The position numbers and the translations under genes are program-made. From Microplitis mediator (taxonomy: Eukaryota; Arthropoda; Insecta; Hymenoptera; Braconidae), in contig NC_079976.1 of assembly GCF_029852145.1 (NCBI RefSeq), positions 5,146,001-5,210,000 on the forward strand: a stretch of DNA of 64,000 nucleotides, given 5' to 3'. The notes under the pieces were generated by a model that worked only from the letters and a program-made list of their open reading frames with translations, was not told the origin of the DNA and ran no database searches. Positions within the stretch are counted from its first letter, which is position 1. Each line of letters opens with the position of its first letter. Below are positions 25,337 to 36,893 of this stretch, piece after piece.

Positions 25337-27565
25337 GGCCCCGTAAAAGTTAAAAAAAAAAAATTAATTTTTACCCAATGGTTTTATTTTGTTCCGTATT
25401 TCCCTGCCATTCATAACTGAAAGACTTTTATAGTGTCAATAAACGTATTTATAAAAATTAAATATAGATGTATATATAAATAAATTAATATCACAGTGAA
25501 AGTATTAAGAAAGTCAACATAACACTATTCTCATTATTATTTTACTGCACTCGAATTGATTAATTGATCAATATTATTATTTATGTTTGTGAATGTACTC
25601 CATGGACATAATTACACATAAACATAACTATAAATATATACATGTATATATATATACATACACGATCTTACAAAAGTAATCGTTGATTGTACGGAAATAT
25701 CAAGGGAATAGAGTCAGGGCTTTATTACAGGATGCATCTATTTCACCTGACTCTACATGTAATTACGCGGTAATTCAAAAGAGGAGAGGGATATTGCCGA
25801 TTAACTGACCGTGGGTTTCTCAATTCTTAGTTTATTCTACTATTAGGTACTCTGTTAGATGTATACATACGCATACACGACGGGTTAAAGAACGGAATAA
25901 AGGAAATGCATTAAACCCACCTTACTTGTAATATTTCAAATTATTAGTGAAAGTTTTATTTTATATATTCAATTACAATCATTTTTATTTTTAGTATTTA
26001 TGAAACTGATACATTTTTTATTTGAACAAGTGCATGATAGCGTTACATTAAATCAATATTGGAATTTTTTTTTGAGTTGCTTAGATCTGGTCGCGAATAT
26101 GGCGGCAAATTAAATATTTTCTTCATTCAAATATCAGTGGAATAATTTTTTATTCTCTAGAAGAAGTTTTTCTGGTTTTATAAAAAAATTTTCGAGTCAA
26201 GTCTGTATGTCTATGAGTTTTTTTTTACTTGTTAAGAGCGAAAGTTTACTTTTTATAAAAAAGAAATTTATACGGCCTTTGATGATCGCTTGAGGCCTTA
26301 GAGATTAAAAAGGAAAAAAAGTAAATTTTTTACAAAATTGTGAGACTTAAAAAAAATTAATTTTTTTTGAGCCGCCCCATTTTGTCCGAAAATGAAAAAT
26401 TGTTTTCAACCCTCATTAAAATTTAGTCTCATTTCAAAATATAGTTGACAACAAACGCGTCAGTGTGTCGAGATTCAAAAATTTAATTTTTTTAGCATCC
26501 GCATTTCACCTGTTCAAAAAAAAAGTTAATGCACTTTTACTTAACTAAAAAAATGAATAATTTATCGTCAATTAAATTTTCAAAGCATTAAATAAAAGTG
26601 ACAAATAAAAAACCTTAATCACTTTACACTAGCTTGAAGACAGTGGTCCCATTCACACTATCTCCAGCAGCAAACCATTAAAGTAACAAAAATATGAGAA
26701 AAAAATATTTCAAAAATTTATTAATACTAGAGTCAGTTAATTGGAACAGATCCAACAGTTTCTGAAGTGCATAATGAAGATATGTGTAACATGACAATTT
26801 AAATTTCCCCCGTCTTTTTCCAGGAACTATGTCTAATACACTCCCGGAAGTTCATTCACAATATTCCACAAGGCACGCACTCGTGATCTCTCACTGCCTT
26901 AACAGAAGTACAGTGTATTGCTTAAAGTGTAGAGGTATATATATATAATATATATAGGTATATGTATCTAGTCAGCTAGTGTGCTGGTACACTAGTCCGG
27001 CGAAGATAAATCCAACGGGTGGTGTCCTAAATAATGCGAGCTGCCGTCTCCATCAGCGCAAATCGTGCATCTTCCCGTTACTACATTCACATATATACAT
27101 ATACAACATATTTATAAATATATTTATTTCTCTACACTATACTCTGTCCTATACAAAACTTATCATATTATTTTTGTTGGGTTACTCCGTTGACGTTGGA
27201 TTACCAGACTCCAGTAAACTTTAACTAAATCATTTAAATATTTCCCCAGGTGGCATTCTCTCATTTCTTGGCGCCACGCTCGTAATATTGAATTATTTAT
27301 CATCTTAAATTATTAAATGCCACGTAAATTCAACAAATCGGAAGTTAAGAAAGATTTTATGTACTTATCACATTCCAACATATCACATTAGAAAAAGTCG
27401 TTTTAACTTTTTTCAGGATTTTATTCTTTGACCTTAGAAATATAATCGACGCTGCAAAAGTTGTTTTCGAAGTAAATCGTGAGTTCTAAGTCACTAAGTG
27501 TTTAATTATATACTGATACAGACACTGTTGGATAATTTGTAAATCGTAGACTCTAGGTTTTGTTA
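25337..27565. other. AT-rich stretch without recognised gene
   Basis: No supported gene. The frame at 26979-27224 lies in a slightly GC-richer patch (26860-27060) but drifts into TATACATATA simple sequence and shows no family motif. Confidence 0.5.
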
Positions 27566-27635
27566 GTTTGGTCTTAGTCTTGGTCTGGGTCTTGATCTTG
27601 GTCTTGGTCTTGGTGTTGGTCTTGGTGTGAGTTAA
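27566..27635. repeat. GGTCTT hexanucleotide repeat
   Basis: About ten imperfect GGTCTT / GGTCTG / GGTGTT hexamers in tandem. Confidence 0.8.
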
Positions 27636-28659
27636 AGACAAAAGAGGTGTTAAAGAAAGCAACTTAAATGGTTAAATAGTTAAAGGGAAATGAAGATAAA
27701 AATTATAGAATTAGCTACGGTCAAGGTGTATCGTATGCGCGATAAATCTCGAGAGTCAGGTGGATGAGGACGATGCTCATCAGCTCATAGCTATCACATT
27801 AAGGTCTTAGGTCTTGCCAAGTAATGCCTACAGTTGTAGCTTATGTGTATACGCTGGATAAAAAATTATTTTAATTAAGATATTTATAATTCACTTTTTT
27901 TGCTTATTATTTTTTATTGAGTCATCAATAACCTTGATTATTTTTAATTTCAAATTACTGATAAGATAATGTTTTGGTATTAACTTATATAGATGTTGGT
28001 TACTTTGTGAAAATAATAAGAGGACCATCAGACTAAATGGGAGATGCAAAATTTTTTTTCTAAATCGTTTGAATTTTCGGATACTCGGGACTTGATTTTT
28101 AAAAATAAATTTTTGTTCATTTTTTTGAGACTACTCCATTTCGTTCAAAAATTTTAGTAAATAATTTGCCCAAAATTTTAAAGACAATAAACACACAGAA
28201 AATATGTAACATATATTACATATATATTTTCTATGTATAACTTTAATTTTCACTTTTAATAGCGCAAATTTAAAAAATCATCAATCAAATTTTTACATTT
28301 TTTAATCCTGATTTTATTTAAACTTTACACATCATAATTATCTGCATCGTATCTCATTTCATGTAGACTAATTTACAAAATACTTCCATTAGTTTTTAAA
28401 AAAAAATTAACTGCTTGAAATTCTGATCAAACGCCAGCTCATCTATCTAAATTATCTCTGATTTATATTTAACGAATTCCATTTTTTTTCTTTGTATCAA
28501 AAATCTTAACTCCACCAAACGAATCCATTAGAAGCAAAAATAAAATTTTTACATATTTTTAAAAGCATTAATACCTGCACACTTTTAATAATCGAGAAGA
28601 GAATAAAGTGAAGGTATTACATCTTAGCTGAGATTTTAAAAATAACAGTCTAGTGTTAG
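27636..28659. other. AT-rich stretch without recognised gene
   Basis: Nothing recognised on either strand. Confidence 0.55.
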
Positions 28660-28865
28660 TCGTAGTAAATGTACAAGTATAAAGGCGTTCTCATGGTTGG
28701 AAACGTCCTAGGTACGACCTTCGACCCTAAAAGCCACAACTTACTGCCGCACACCCGCTACGCTTTCTACGATCTCAACACACCACTCACGACTTGTCGA
28801 CGGTGTAGAATACGCAATTTCGTGGCGACCCCATGCCTGCACCTCGTTACATTTAATCAGCTATA
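28660..28865. other. GC-rich island, open on both strands, possible exon
   Basis: Plus strand carries a 65-codon frame starting at 28669. Minus strand has TTTTTTATAG (a plausible acceptor ending at 28864) followed by an open frame of about 38 codons that ends at a perfect GTAAGT donor near 28742. I cannot assign a family to either peptide. If real, the minus-strand version would be an internal exon downstream of the LRR gene, but the peptide does not look like an Ig domain. It is reported as an unexplained island. Confidence 0.25.
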
Positions 28866-30664
28866 AAAAATAATAATAGTTAGACATAACAACAAATAAC
28901 AACTAAACAAACATAAACAACAGGAAAAAAAAATTTTTTTATTTACCGTAACTGAGAAAAATATTATTGTGTATTTGGCCTCCCACAATGCTGACGTCCG
29001 AGACTAAAAGACTTAACATTTATCATTGTTTTTGTCATATATATTTATTTAATATGAACGATGACGGTGGGCTGCTTTGAGTCTAATGGTAAAAACTTAA
29101 GAGGAAAAGAGTGAAGATTAGTGTAGAGTCGTCGGCATGGTGTTCATTACTGTACACATCATGGGTTAACTGTTTTGTCCTGACTGCCGGACTGATGGAT
29201 TGCGTTTGTGCCGGACACCGGGGCACTAGTTTTATGGCCTAAGATTGGTACATAGCACGTTCATTTTTTTTTTCTTACGTACATTACTTACATGGTTGGA
29301 TACATTAAAAAATATTTTATATATTTTATGCTAGAGTATGTACTTGGACTTATTACTTCCGACAATGGCCTTTGTGGCCTTAATTATGTACTGATTTTCT
29401 CAATAATTACTGTTATTGAAAAGCTTACTAGTGATAATTGATTACAAAATCAACGGTAAGTATTTAATTACACTAGACCTATGACTTACTTAATTGGTAA
29501 TTTAAATAAATTAATAATGAGCGGTTTGTATATAAAATTTTTCTGTAGAAAAATTAGGGGAGACAAAACGGGCCAGCCCAAATTTTTATGAAAAATTTTC
29601 AAATCCAAAGTCGGCTCAAATTTTTTTTTACGGAATTTACTTTGCCCTCTTTTCTAACTTTAAATAAAAATAAATATCTATATAAAGACAAAAAAAAATT
29701 TTTATGGATTAAAAAAAAAATAAAGTTTTTTTAGCTGATGGCATACAGCTGTAGGCTATCGATAATTATTTATCAAAGTTAATTAACTTGGTATTCTTGA
29801 TATAATTGCACTGTGAAAGAGGGTGGAGAGTCGGGGTATAGTTAGCGAGTAGCACCTGCATGGACGTGTGCTGAAGACGTGAATTTATATATACGAGTGT
29901 CGTTTTTTGCAGGGCAAGTGTAGGCGGTCTCGCCTGCTTTGTTGTTTCTTTCCTGTCATTAAAATAAAAACTAAAGAGATAATTTTGGGGGAGAAATGCA
30001 TAGAAATAAAAAAGGTCTACCAGAGTGCGCGACTACGTTATTTGCATTGAACAAGCGTTAAAAAAACTAAAACGAAGAAACAAAGGTATTTTATATACTT
30101 TTAATCCTGATGCTCTCGAAGATAACCCAGAGAATTGTTCAACAAGTTTTGGATGATCTCGTGACCTTTGCAGGTGGCACTACACTGATTTTATCATCCG
30201 ATACCGATAATAATAATGTTCTAGATGATATAATCATTTTTTAACATCTATATATAATTAATTATAAATTATATTTATTTCAGTTTATAATTATTTGAAT
30301 TTTATTGGTAATTAATAAAAAAAATGTACGTAATATTTTGTAAATGTAATAAGTTTTAATTGTTTATAATGAACAATTTTTTTTTAAACATATTCAAATA
30401 ATTTAATAACTAATTTTCGCTTACATAAAATAAAAATTTTCTGGCAGTATTAAACAGCCACTTCTTATTTTTTTAAACTGTTGGCTAGCAGTTTATTCAG
30501 TTTGAAATAATGCTGAAACTTTTCGACTCGGGTTAAGACAGTAAATTAACTCATTATTATGGGATTTGATCATAATTTAGTATCAGTTAATATTTAATTC
30601 AATTTAAATAGAAAATAAAAATATCAGGCGTATCTTCAAGAACTCAACCAGACCCGGTCATTGC
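28866..30664. other. Non-genic stretch with GC-richer patch at 29100-29245
   Basis: The patch has an open minus-strand frame of about 50 codons after a CTTAG that could act as an acceptor, with no start codon and no known family. Around 29555-29660 a weak inverted pair (GGGGAGACAAAACGGGCC against AGAGGGCAAAGTAAATTCC) may be a small decayed MITE. Confidence 0.4.
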
Positions 30665-30824
30665 TTTCTTAAAATGAATCAGTGAAAAGTACTCCAATCA
30701 GTGATTATTCACTGCACAAATAGTCCCAAGTATATCATTAATTGAATCAGTGACATACTTGGGACTGATTCGCAGTGAATATTCACTGATTTCCAGGTCT
30801 TTTCACTGATTCATTTTAAGAGAG
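30665..30824. mobile_element. MITE, CTTAAAATGAATCAGTG family (copy 1)
   Basis: Inverted ends CTTAAAATGAATCAGTGAAA and its complement TTTCACTGATTCATTTTAAG. Inner arms carry ATCAGTGATTATTCACTG and AGTCCCAAGTAT with their complements, so almost the whole element folds into one hairpin. Confidence 0.75.
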
Positions 30825-30889
30825 TGGGCACTCAATCAACTTTGAACACTGCTGTCCATCTTACGGAATGAAATAAATTAATATTTATT

Positions 30890-30972
30890 CTCTTAAAATG
30901 AATCAGTAAAAAATACTTTGATCAGTAAATATTCACTGATTAAATTACTTTCTACTGATCATTTTAAGAGAG
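30890..30972. mobile_element. MITE, CTTAAAATGAATCAGT family (copy 2, short)
   Basis: An 83-bp relative of the element 65 bp to its left, with ends CTCTTAAAATGAATCAGTA and TACTGATCATTTTAAGAGAG. It is probably an internally deleted form. It lies just downstream of the LRR coding exon. Confidence 0.65.
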
Positions 30973-31025
30973 TATACGAATTAAGATATTTTGAAATAAT
31001 ATGGCACGAAATCAGTCACTAAACT

Positions 31026-31919
31026 TTAATCGTTTCGCCTTGAGATCATACCCATACTCTGATTGACTAAACCCGTGAATATTTCTATTCCACCGAGTGC
31101 CCACCCCAATGGTTGATTAATTAAACTTCCACCGGGATGGCAGACAAATTCTTTGGAATCAACTTCATCCCACATTTTACCTGCCAGTGAGTCTGGTTGA
31201 AAACAAGTTGTGTTCTTTGTGTACAATTGATGTTCTATTGCCCAGTTGCGAAATTTTATCAAGTGGCAATCGCAGTTCCACTGATTGTTACGCAATTCAA
31301 GGCTGTACAATCTGGGTAAATTTTCAAAGCTCACGTGCTGAGCACTTGTTAAATTATTGTCGTTTAATGTGAGAGTATTTAGTTCCGGTAGACTCTTAAA
31401 TGCCCGGTCTGAGATACGTTCGAGGCGGTTGTGAGATATTTCAACTCGCTGGAGATGCTTGAGATCATGGAACAGACCGTTGTCGAGAGATTGCAAGAAG
31501 TTGTGGTTTAGGAAAATCGCTCGTAGGTTCTGGGTGTCCAAGAATGTACCGGGCATTAAGTTCGTAATATTATTGCCTGTTAGGTCGAGCTCGATCATTA
31601 TTTGTAGCCCGTGGAAGGCGCCAGTGTTTATTGTTTGTATTCCGCAATTACGCATCACTAGTTTATAGAGATTGACAAGGCCTACGTTACTAAATGCGTT
31701 TTTTTTCAAATGGTTTATTGAGTTGAAACTGAGGTCGAGGTTTTGTATCTCCGGTGACAAGTAGTTTGGTACGTGGGTGTAATTCTGTATTGTACAGTCT
31801 GCAGATTTTTTGCCCGACGCCCATTCGCATTTGCATGGGGGTTCACAGGTCCAGGGTTCTTGGCCATTGCTCAATCTGAGCACGAAATTGAGGTACAGCA
31901 TTGTTGACAACAGTCTCAT
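31026..31919 (-). CDS. Kekkon-like leucine-rich-repeat protein, LRR ectodomain exon
   Basis: A 297-residue frame. Residues 1-19 form a hydrophobic signal peptide. LRRNT follows with Cys25, Cys29, Cys31 and Cys42 (pattern C-x3-C-x-C, then Lys-Lys near Cys42). Six LRRs of about 24 residues span 56-205 (consensus LxxLxLxxNxI/L). LRRCT has NNQWNCDC with Cys216/218 and partners Cys239 and Cys260. This layout and the CKCxWxxGKK cap resemble insect kekkon proteins, single-pass cell-surface LRR-Ig receptors that act in signalling and neural development. Unlike kekkons, no Ig or membrane segment follows: only 37 residues after Cys260. Possible donors at 31132 (weak GTGGAA) and 31051 (GTATGA) could splice to Ig/TM exons not found here. 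Otherwise it is a secreted LRR protein. The start is chosen because it begins the signal peptide and follows a TTTTAG acceptor 7 bp upstream. The exact family member is uncertain, so no symbol is given. Confidence 0.85.
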   Translation of the reverse strand: MRLLSTMLYLNFVLRLSNGQEPWTCEPPCKCEWASGKKSADCTIQNYTHVPNYLSPEIQNLDLSFNSINHLKKNAFSNVGLVNLYKLVMRNCGIQTINTGAFHGLQIMIELDLTGNNITNLMPGTFLDTQNLRAIFLNHNFLQSLDNGLFHDLKHLQRVEISHNRLERISDRAFKSLPELNTLTLNDNNLTSAQHVSFENLPRLYSLELRNNQWNCDCHLIKFRNWAIEHQLYTKNTTCFQPDSLAGKMWDEVDSKEFVCHPGGSLINQPLGWALGGIEIFTGLVNQSMGMISRRND

Positions 31920-31926
31920 GGTTACT

Positions 31927-32947
31927 CTAAAACATAATTATACTTTTTAAATTTAAAACTTTTAGTTTCTTTAAATTAGAAGGCGAAATTTTTCCCCATT
32001 TAAATTACTCACAATTTTAATTAATGTCATTAATTAAAATTGTTCAACGTTAAGTGAAAACAAAGTTTAATTTTACAAAATCTAATTCATCATTAAAATG
32101 TAAACCAATTATTTAATTAAGACATTGAATAATTAACTCAACAATTACCGTAACTTTTAATTAAACGAACTAATTCTCTTAAAAAAAAATCTGTCATAAT
32201 TTAAACTCATCTCATCATTAAGAATTATACATAAGACACAATCTAATCTTTCAAAACAAAGTAGATTCATAAACAAATGTACATTATGATAATCTAGCAT
32301 GACCTGCACCCAACTGTAACCTCAGTACACTTGACATCACGGAAACTTGACCACGTAAATCTACAGTAACGATATCTCTGTACACAACATAACATGTATG
32401 ACGCTATCTCATTCAACACACGTGAGAACACGCCACCGAGACACCTTTTCCCTCCCCCACTTCCCCCCTCCCACCCAACTCTCAACTTTAAATAAAACCT
32501 GAGTAAAAAGTTAGTCCCTTAGCAAATAATCACAAGATCGTATCCACTTTCGACTTTTATCCTCCCGTCGCGACAACATACACCACTTTATTTATTCAAA
32601 TACATATATATGTATATATTTAAAAACATTATTACTTTATTATTATATATACTACCGTTAAAATTCTTATACAACTTAATGGTAACTGGCAACCGGGAAT
32701 TTGTTGTTCGGATAAATTATATGTAAAGAAACACGAATCCTTGGTCCTTGATACTGTACGCCCTCGAGGCAAGTGCAGAAAAATAAGTAAATAAATAAAA
32801 TATATCTTGAGAAGTATATAAAGAAGCTATCCACTCAACATTACTTGGACATCCGTTACTGGCAACAACTGATAACAACCAAAGAGCAATCGTTCTCGTA
32901 CTCTCGTAAATTTGTCAGTCTTAAACATATCCCATCCTCTTATTATA

Positions 32948-32978
<31 letters not shown>

Positions 32979-33015
32979 TAACACTTAAAAAAAAAATATT
33001 TAACAAAACTCTTAC
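31927..33015 (-). other. Predicted 5'-UTR intron of the LRR gene
   Basis: The donor TTGAG|GTAAGAG at 33015 is consensus. The acceptor ATGTTTTAG ends at 31927, 7 nt before the ATG. The pairing is inferred from signals alone. Within it, the frame at 32294-32485 is a chance frame. Confidence 0.55.
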
Positions 33016-33070
33016 CTCAATTTGTATGCAGGCTTCTTATCGCCTCGCTACTGCGACTATCAAACTTTAA
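33016..33070 (-). other. Predicted 5'-UTR exon of the LRR gene
   Basis: A short non-coding exon ending in GCATACAAATTGAG before the donor. The upstream boundary is a guess. It would place the promoter between here and the end of the linker-histone-like gene, less than 600 bp away on the same strand. Confidence 0.4.
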
Positions 33071-33654
33071 GAATAATGTTAATAAAAAAAAAAGCTTCTC
33101 ATTACAGATAAATAATAAAGACTCAACCAATGGTATCTTATCTACTCTTACTGCCGGTGTCAGTAAAAAATAATAAATACTAACCTCTGATATTTATTCA
33201 TATCATTACTCAACACTAAATATAAATTATGGATACTTACTAGAATTTTATTTTATTATATATATATAATATATAATTATTTGTAGAGAGGGAGATTAAT
33301 TATTTTTCTAGGGTTTAAGATGTTTTAAATTTTTAAAATTGAATAATAGAAATTTTACTAGCTGATAGCGGATGTAAAAAATATCCGAAGGAAAGGATTG
33401 TAAATACCACTAATCACTTCTCGATGGTTGGTAACCTGGCTTGACCTAGCCAAGAGTTATTGCCGTTGGTTTATTCGGGCTACTTGCCTTTTATCTTCTT
33501 CTTCATTCTTCTCGATCACCTTCGAGACCTTCGGCTGCTGTTTTTTTTTTTTTTTAAGATCTAACCTCACTATCAAAACGTCAGAAAAAAAAAAGAAATT
33601 TAAAAAGTAAAATTAAAAATAAAAAGATAAAAATTAAGTGGGACAGAAAATTTT

Positions 33655-33660
33655 TTTATT
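33655..33660 (-). terminator. Candidate polyadenylation signal of the linker-histone-like gene
   Basis: AATAAA on the minus strand, about 115 nt past the stop codon of the gene at 33775-34620. A good position for a 3'-end signal, but AATAAA is common in such AT-rich DNA. Confidence 0.4.
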
Positions 33661-33774
33661 TGTTGTGATAAAAAAGGGTTCCGTTATCGAGGATGTAAAA
33701 AAGGTGTCAAAAGACGTGGGTGGATAAAAAATGGATGTACAGGTTATAAAAAAAGTAAATAGTTAAAAAAATAA

Positions 33775-34620
33775 TCAGTCGGCTTGTCGTCGTCCATCGG
33801 CGCCTTCACGATCGCTGCTGCCGGAAGATCTGCTGTGGCTGGGAGTGCGACTCCTGCTGCGGCTCTGTCGCGATCTGCTGCGACTGCGAGGCCGCTCGTA
33901 TGTCGTGGCTCCAACAGCGGCGTCGGGGTCGGCTCTGTTGGCTGTGGGTCCTGCTGCCTCGAAAGCCTCTTTGGCGAGCATGTCCATGTCATCAACGCCA
34001 CCGCGTTTCCTCATTTTTTTTCCACGTCCTCCGCGCCTCCTGCGGCTCCTACGTCGCCTGCGTCCACGTGATTTTCCACGGCCTTTACGTTTGCCTCCGC
34101 GACGTCTACGTCCACGACCACGTCTTCCTTTCTTTCCGCCACGTTTTCCTTTCTTTCCGCCTCGCTTCCGTCTTCGGCCCCCTCTCTCCATTGGTCCTGG
34201 ATCCGCTGTTGTCATTTCCGGATCGGTGTTTAATAAATAGTGTGGGCCTTTTTTTATTAATATTCCATAGTCGATCCCTCTTTTTAATGCTGTTCGTAAC
34301 TGTAATTAAAACAAAAAAAATTATTAATTTTTTTAGATAAAAACTTTTTTTTAAATTATTAATTTTTTTAGATAAAAACTTTTTTTTAAATTAAAAATTT
34401 TTTTTTTACATTTTTCTGCCATTATGTGAATTCACAAAAAAAATTTTTTTTTTTTTTTAAATAAAATAAAAAAACTTACTCGACGTTCAAGCGAAGGTTC
34501 GGAATTAAATTCCCTCATGACGTAATTGAGAATGTCCTTGGTCGTGGACCCCTGGACATCGCGTAGGTTCTTGATGGCCGAGACGACGAGCTTCGTCATC
34601 TTCGGAGGTTGCTTGACCAT
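33775..34620 (-). CDS. Linker-histone-like (H15 winged-helix) protein with protamine-like tail
   Basis: Two exons: 34480-34620 (47 codons, ending at donor CGA|GTAAGT) and 33775-34299 (after acceptor TTAATTACAG), joined in phase 0 to give 221 residues. Residues 5-72 look like an H1/H5 globular domain: KMTKLVVSAIKNL helix, STTKDILNYV helix, LERRLRTALKRGIDYGILI recognition helix, then a KKGPHYLLN wing. Residues 86-148 are almost only Arg, Lys and Gly. Residues 149-165 are a mixed, partly acidic segment (VDDMDMLAKEAFEAAG). Residues 184-207 are Ser-Arg repeats. This is expected to bind and compact DNA in the nucleus. The tail resembles sperm nuclear basic proteins, where RS repeats are often phosphorylated. 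Start choice: the Met precedes the H15 domain, in context CAAGATGG. Codons are GC-rich compared with the flanks. Canonical H1 is intronless with a Lys/Ala tail, so this is not ordinary H1. Confidence 0.85.
34300..34479 (-). other. 180-bp intron of the linker-histone-like gene with an internal tandem duplication
   Basis: Consensus GTAAGT donor and TTACAG acceptor. It contains two tandem copies of a roughly 36-bp unit (TTATTAATTTTTTTAGATAA and AAACTTTTTT) around 34321-34392. Confidence 0.8.
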
Positions 34621-36129
34621 CTTGACGTGTTAAAATAAAAATTAAAAAAATAGAAAAAAAAAAAAACTAAAAAACTGAGGACTAGATTTTCTTCGTTATA
34701 TTAAGCGGCATCCGTTGTGGCAGTTGATGAACGTTATAAATTTAATTCCGGTCACTTGAATTTAATTTTTTAAATATATTTCCGCACAATTTATAATAAT
34801 TATTATATCATTTAATTAGTTTCATTATATATTATTAATTTAAATAATAAATCCTCGATTTAATAACGGATAACTTATGATTTTGAATAAAATAATGAAT
34901 GATCAAGAGATCGCGTGATCGTTATGATGAGACGGCCAACGACTTTGTTTATTTGACAACTAAACATCAGCATCGTTCGTCATTTGGTTGCCATGCAGAG
35001 TGACAAAGATAACTAGATTAAAAAAAGAAGGACTCAAGGGTGCATTTGTTTTAACTTTTTTTTTTTTATTTTTCATTTATTTTTTTTTTGTGTATGCGTG
35101 TGTGTGATATGAAACTGACGAGAGCAAAAAACGAGTAGGCTGAGCAGGTGGACTCCGTGTATGTCTGTTATGTAGTCTCGTATAGCAAAAAAGTGAGTTG
35201 AGAAATAAGAAATAAATGAAGAGGAATATGAGATAAGGATGAGAGGAGAAATGAGTAAGAGTACGCATGGCCACCCGCACCAGACACTCGACCGGTGTCA
35301 CATGTTTATAAATAGTGTATCAACGTAATGCTGTTCTCGCAACTTGGAGGCTGTAACCACACGAAAGATTTACGAACTCCCGCACATAGTAACCCGCTAG
35401 ACGATGAACGCGGAACGGAATTTAACTCGAGACGTTAATGACACTCTATTGTAGCTCTTTATGCGTTCGTTACTTTTAGATCTTTTTGCACTTAATTAGA
35501 TGACGTTTTTTTTTTTTTTTAATTATTTAAAAAAAAATAATTTATTCACTTGACATTTTCATCAATTAATTAAATTAATTATTATTGATTTTTCTGTAGG
35601 GAATTTTTTTTGTTAAGAAGTAAAAAAAATTATTTTTAGTTTTTTAAAATGCAATACTGAATTTTTAATTTTTTAAATAATTGCAGAAATTAATTTTTTT
35701 TAATTAAAAAATATTTCATTATAAAGTTTAAAATTCAAGTAGAAATTTTGAGTCTTAGTCAGACAGACATAATTTTTTTTTTCAAATTTACGTTACTTAA
35801 ACATTAAAATTTTGAGTTACAGAATAGTAAATATTAAATATTAATTTATAAAAAAAAAAATTTTTTTTTATTAAAGGGGAGTAGAAAATAACTTTTTTGT
35901 AGGCCACTAGTTCAATGGACTAGATATTTTAATTGTCAGAAAGAATCAAGTGAAAAGAGAAGATGCAAGTCAGACATAATAGAATTTTGATTAACTGTCG
36001 TCTAGACGTAGACCCTGAATATAAATTTATGCGGGCGTGTGTTATATATACGTATGAAGACATAACCAAGTTGCTACAAATAAATATTAAGTTTCATAAA
36101 TAGAATATAATGTAATTTTAAAAATTTAT
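34621..36129. other. Upstream flank of the linker-histone-like gene, no gene recognised
   Basis: It should contain the 5' UTR and promoter of the minus-strand gene just downstream. Immediately before its ATG the minus strand is a long T-rich tract, then AACACGTCAAG, which could itself be a 3' splice site. No TATA box can be chosen with confidence. Between 35080 and 35420 the sequence is less AT-rich but not coding. Confidence 0.45.
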
Positions 36130-36560
36130 TCGTTGGCATATTAGTTTGTCTAGTCGAGTATAGAAATGTTGAACTTTCGTACATTAGTCTCGTGCGGAGA
36201 ATATTTAGAATATTTTGTGTGGGCTAACACTACACTCGCATTCGCAAGCATAGAGTGTATAGAATTAATCAGTCCGCGTCATAATTCATACTTCAAATTA
36301 CGCGGATGGCGGACCTCGTCCACGACGAATAGACTGACTGAGTGAGCAACGAGAGAGAAAGAAAGAGATGAGAGTCGAGTGGAGTAGAGTGTCTACAGTG
36401 AAACGACAAGAAGCTTGTTGCATTGGACACAAATTCTTCTCCCTCACATTTCAGTATATACGAATGAGAATGAGTGGCAGCTATTTCTGCGTTCCGCGTC
36501 CGCGCATTCACTTACTCTCTCTGCCAGACCGAGGATCAGGTGCAACTCTAAAATCAAATA
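36130..36560. other. GC-richer island, possible promoter or untranslated exon
   Basis: It contains GAGAGAGAAAGAAAGAGATGAGAG-type purine tracts and CGCGTCCGCGC words, similar in style to the block at 22380-22760. Frames on both strands stop within 110 codons and show no domain. Confidence 0.3.
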
Positions 36561-36845
36561 AATATATTCCTGACCCTCAGACAATCATATTTATTCATTA
36601 TTCATGCTTTACTATTTTAACTCACTACTCATATTTTATTTACACTTCTAAATACTCCGCAATCTCCAATCCAAAATTATATTATAATTTATAATAACAA
36701 CAGACAGTAAATTATTTATTATTTCAATTTATTACGTACAAATTATATTAATTTTACATATTCATTATAAATAAAATTACTTTTTCTTCCGGGTATTTTT
36801 AAGTTTACGCCGGCCCACTAAATTATTTGGTTATAATAGAATTTT

Positions 36846-36893
36846 AATTGTAAATACTTACAGTAGTCATTGCTACTGTAAATATTTACAATT
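36846..36893. repeat. 21-bp-stem hairpin with 6-nt loop
   Basis: AATTGTAAATACTTACAGTAG, loop TCATTG, then CTACTGTAAATATTTACAATT: 20 of 21 positions pair. It is shorter than a typical pre-miRNA and may be a miniature palindromic element. Confidence 0.7.

Noticed and set aside
33784..34340. Plus-strand frames of 95-146 codons opposite the linker-histone-like gene
   Set aside because: Shadow frames created by the Arg/Gly-rich codons of the real minus-strand exon.
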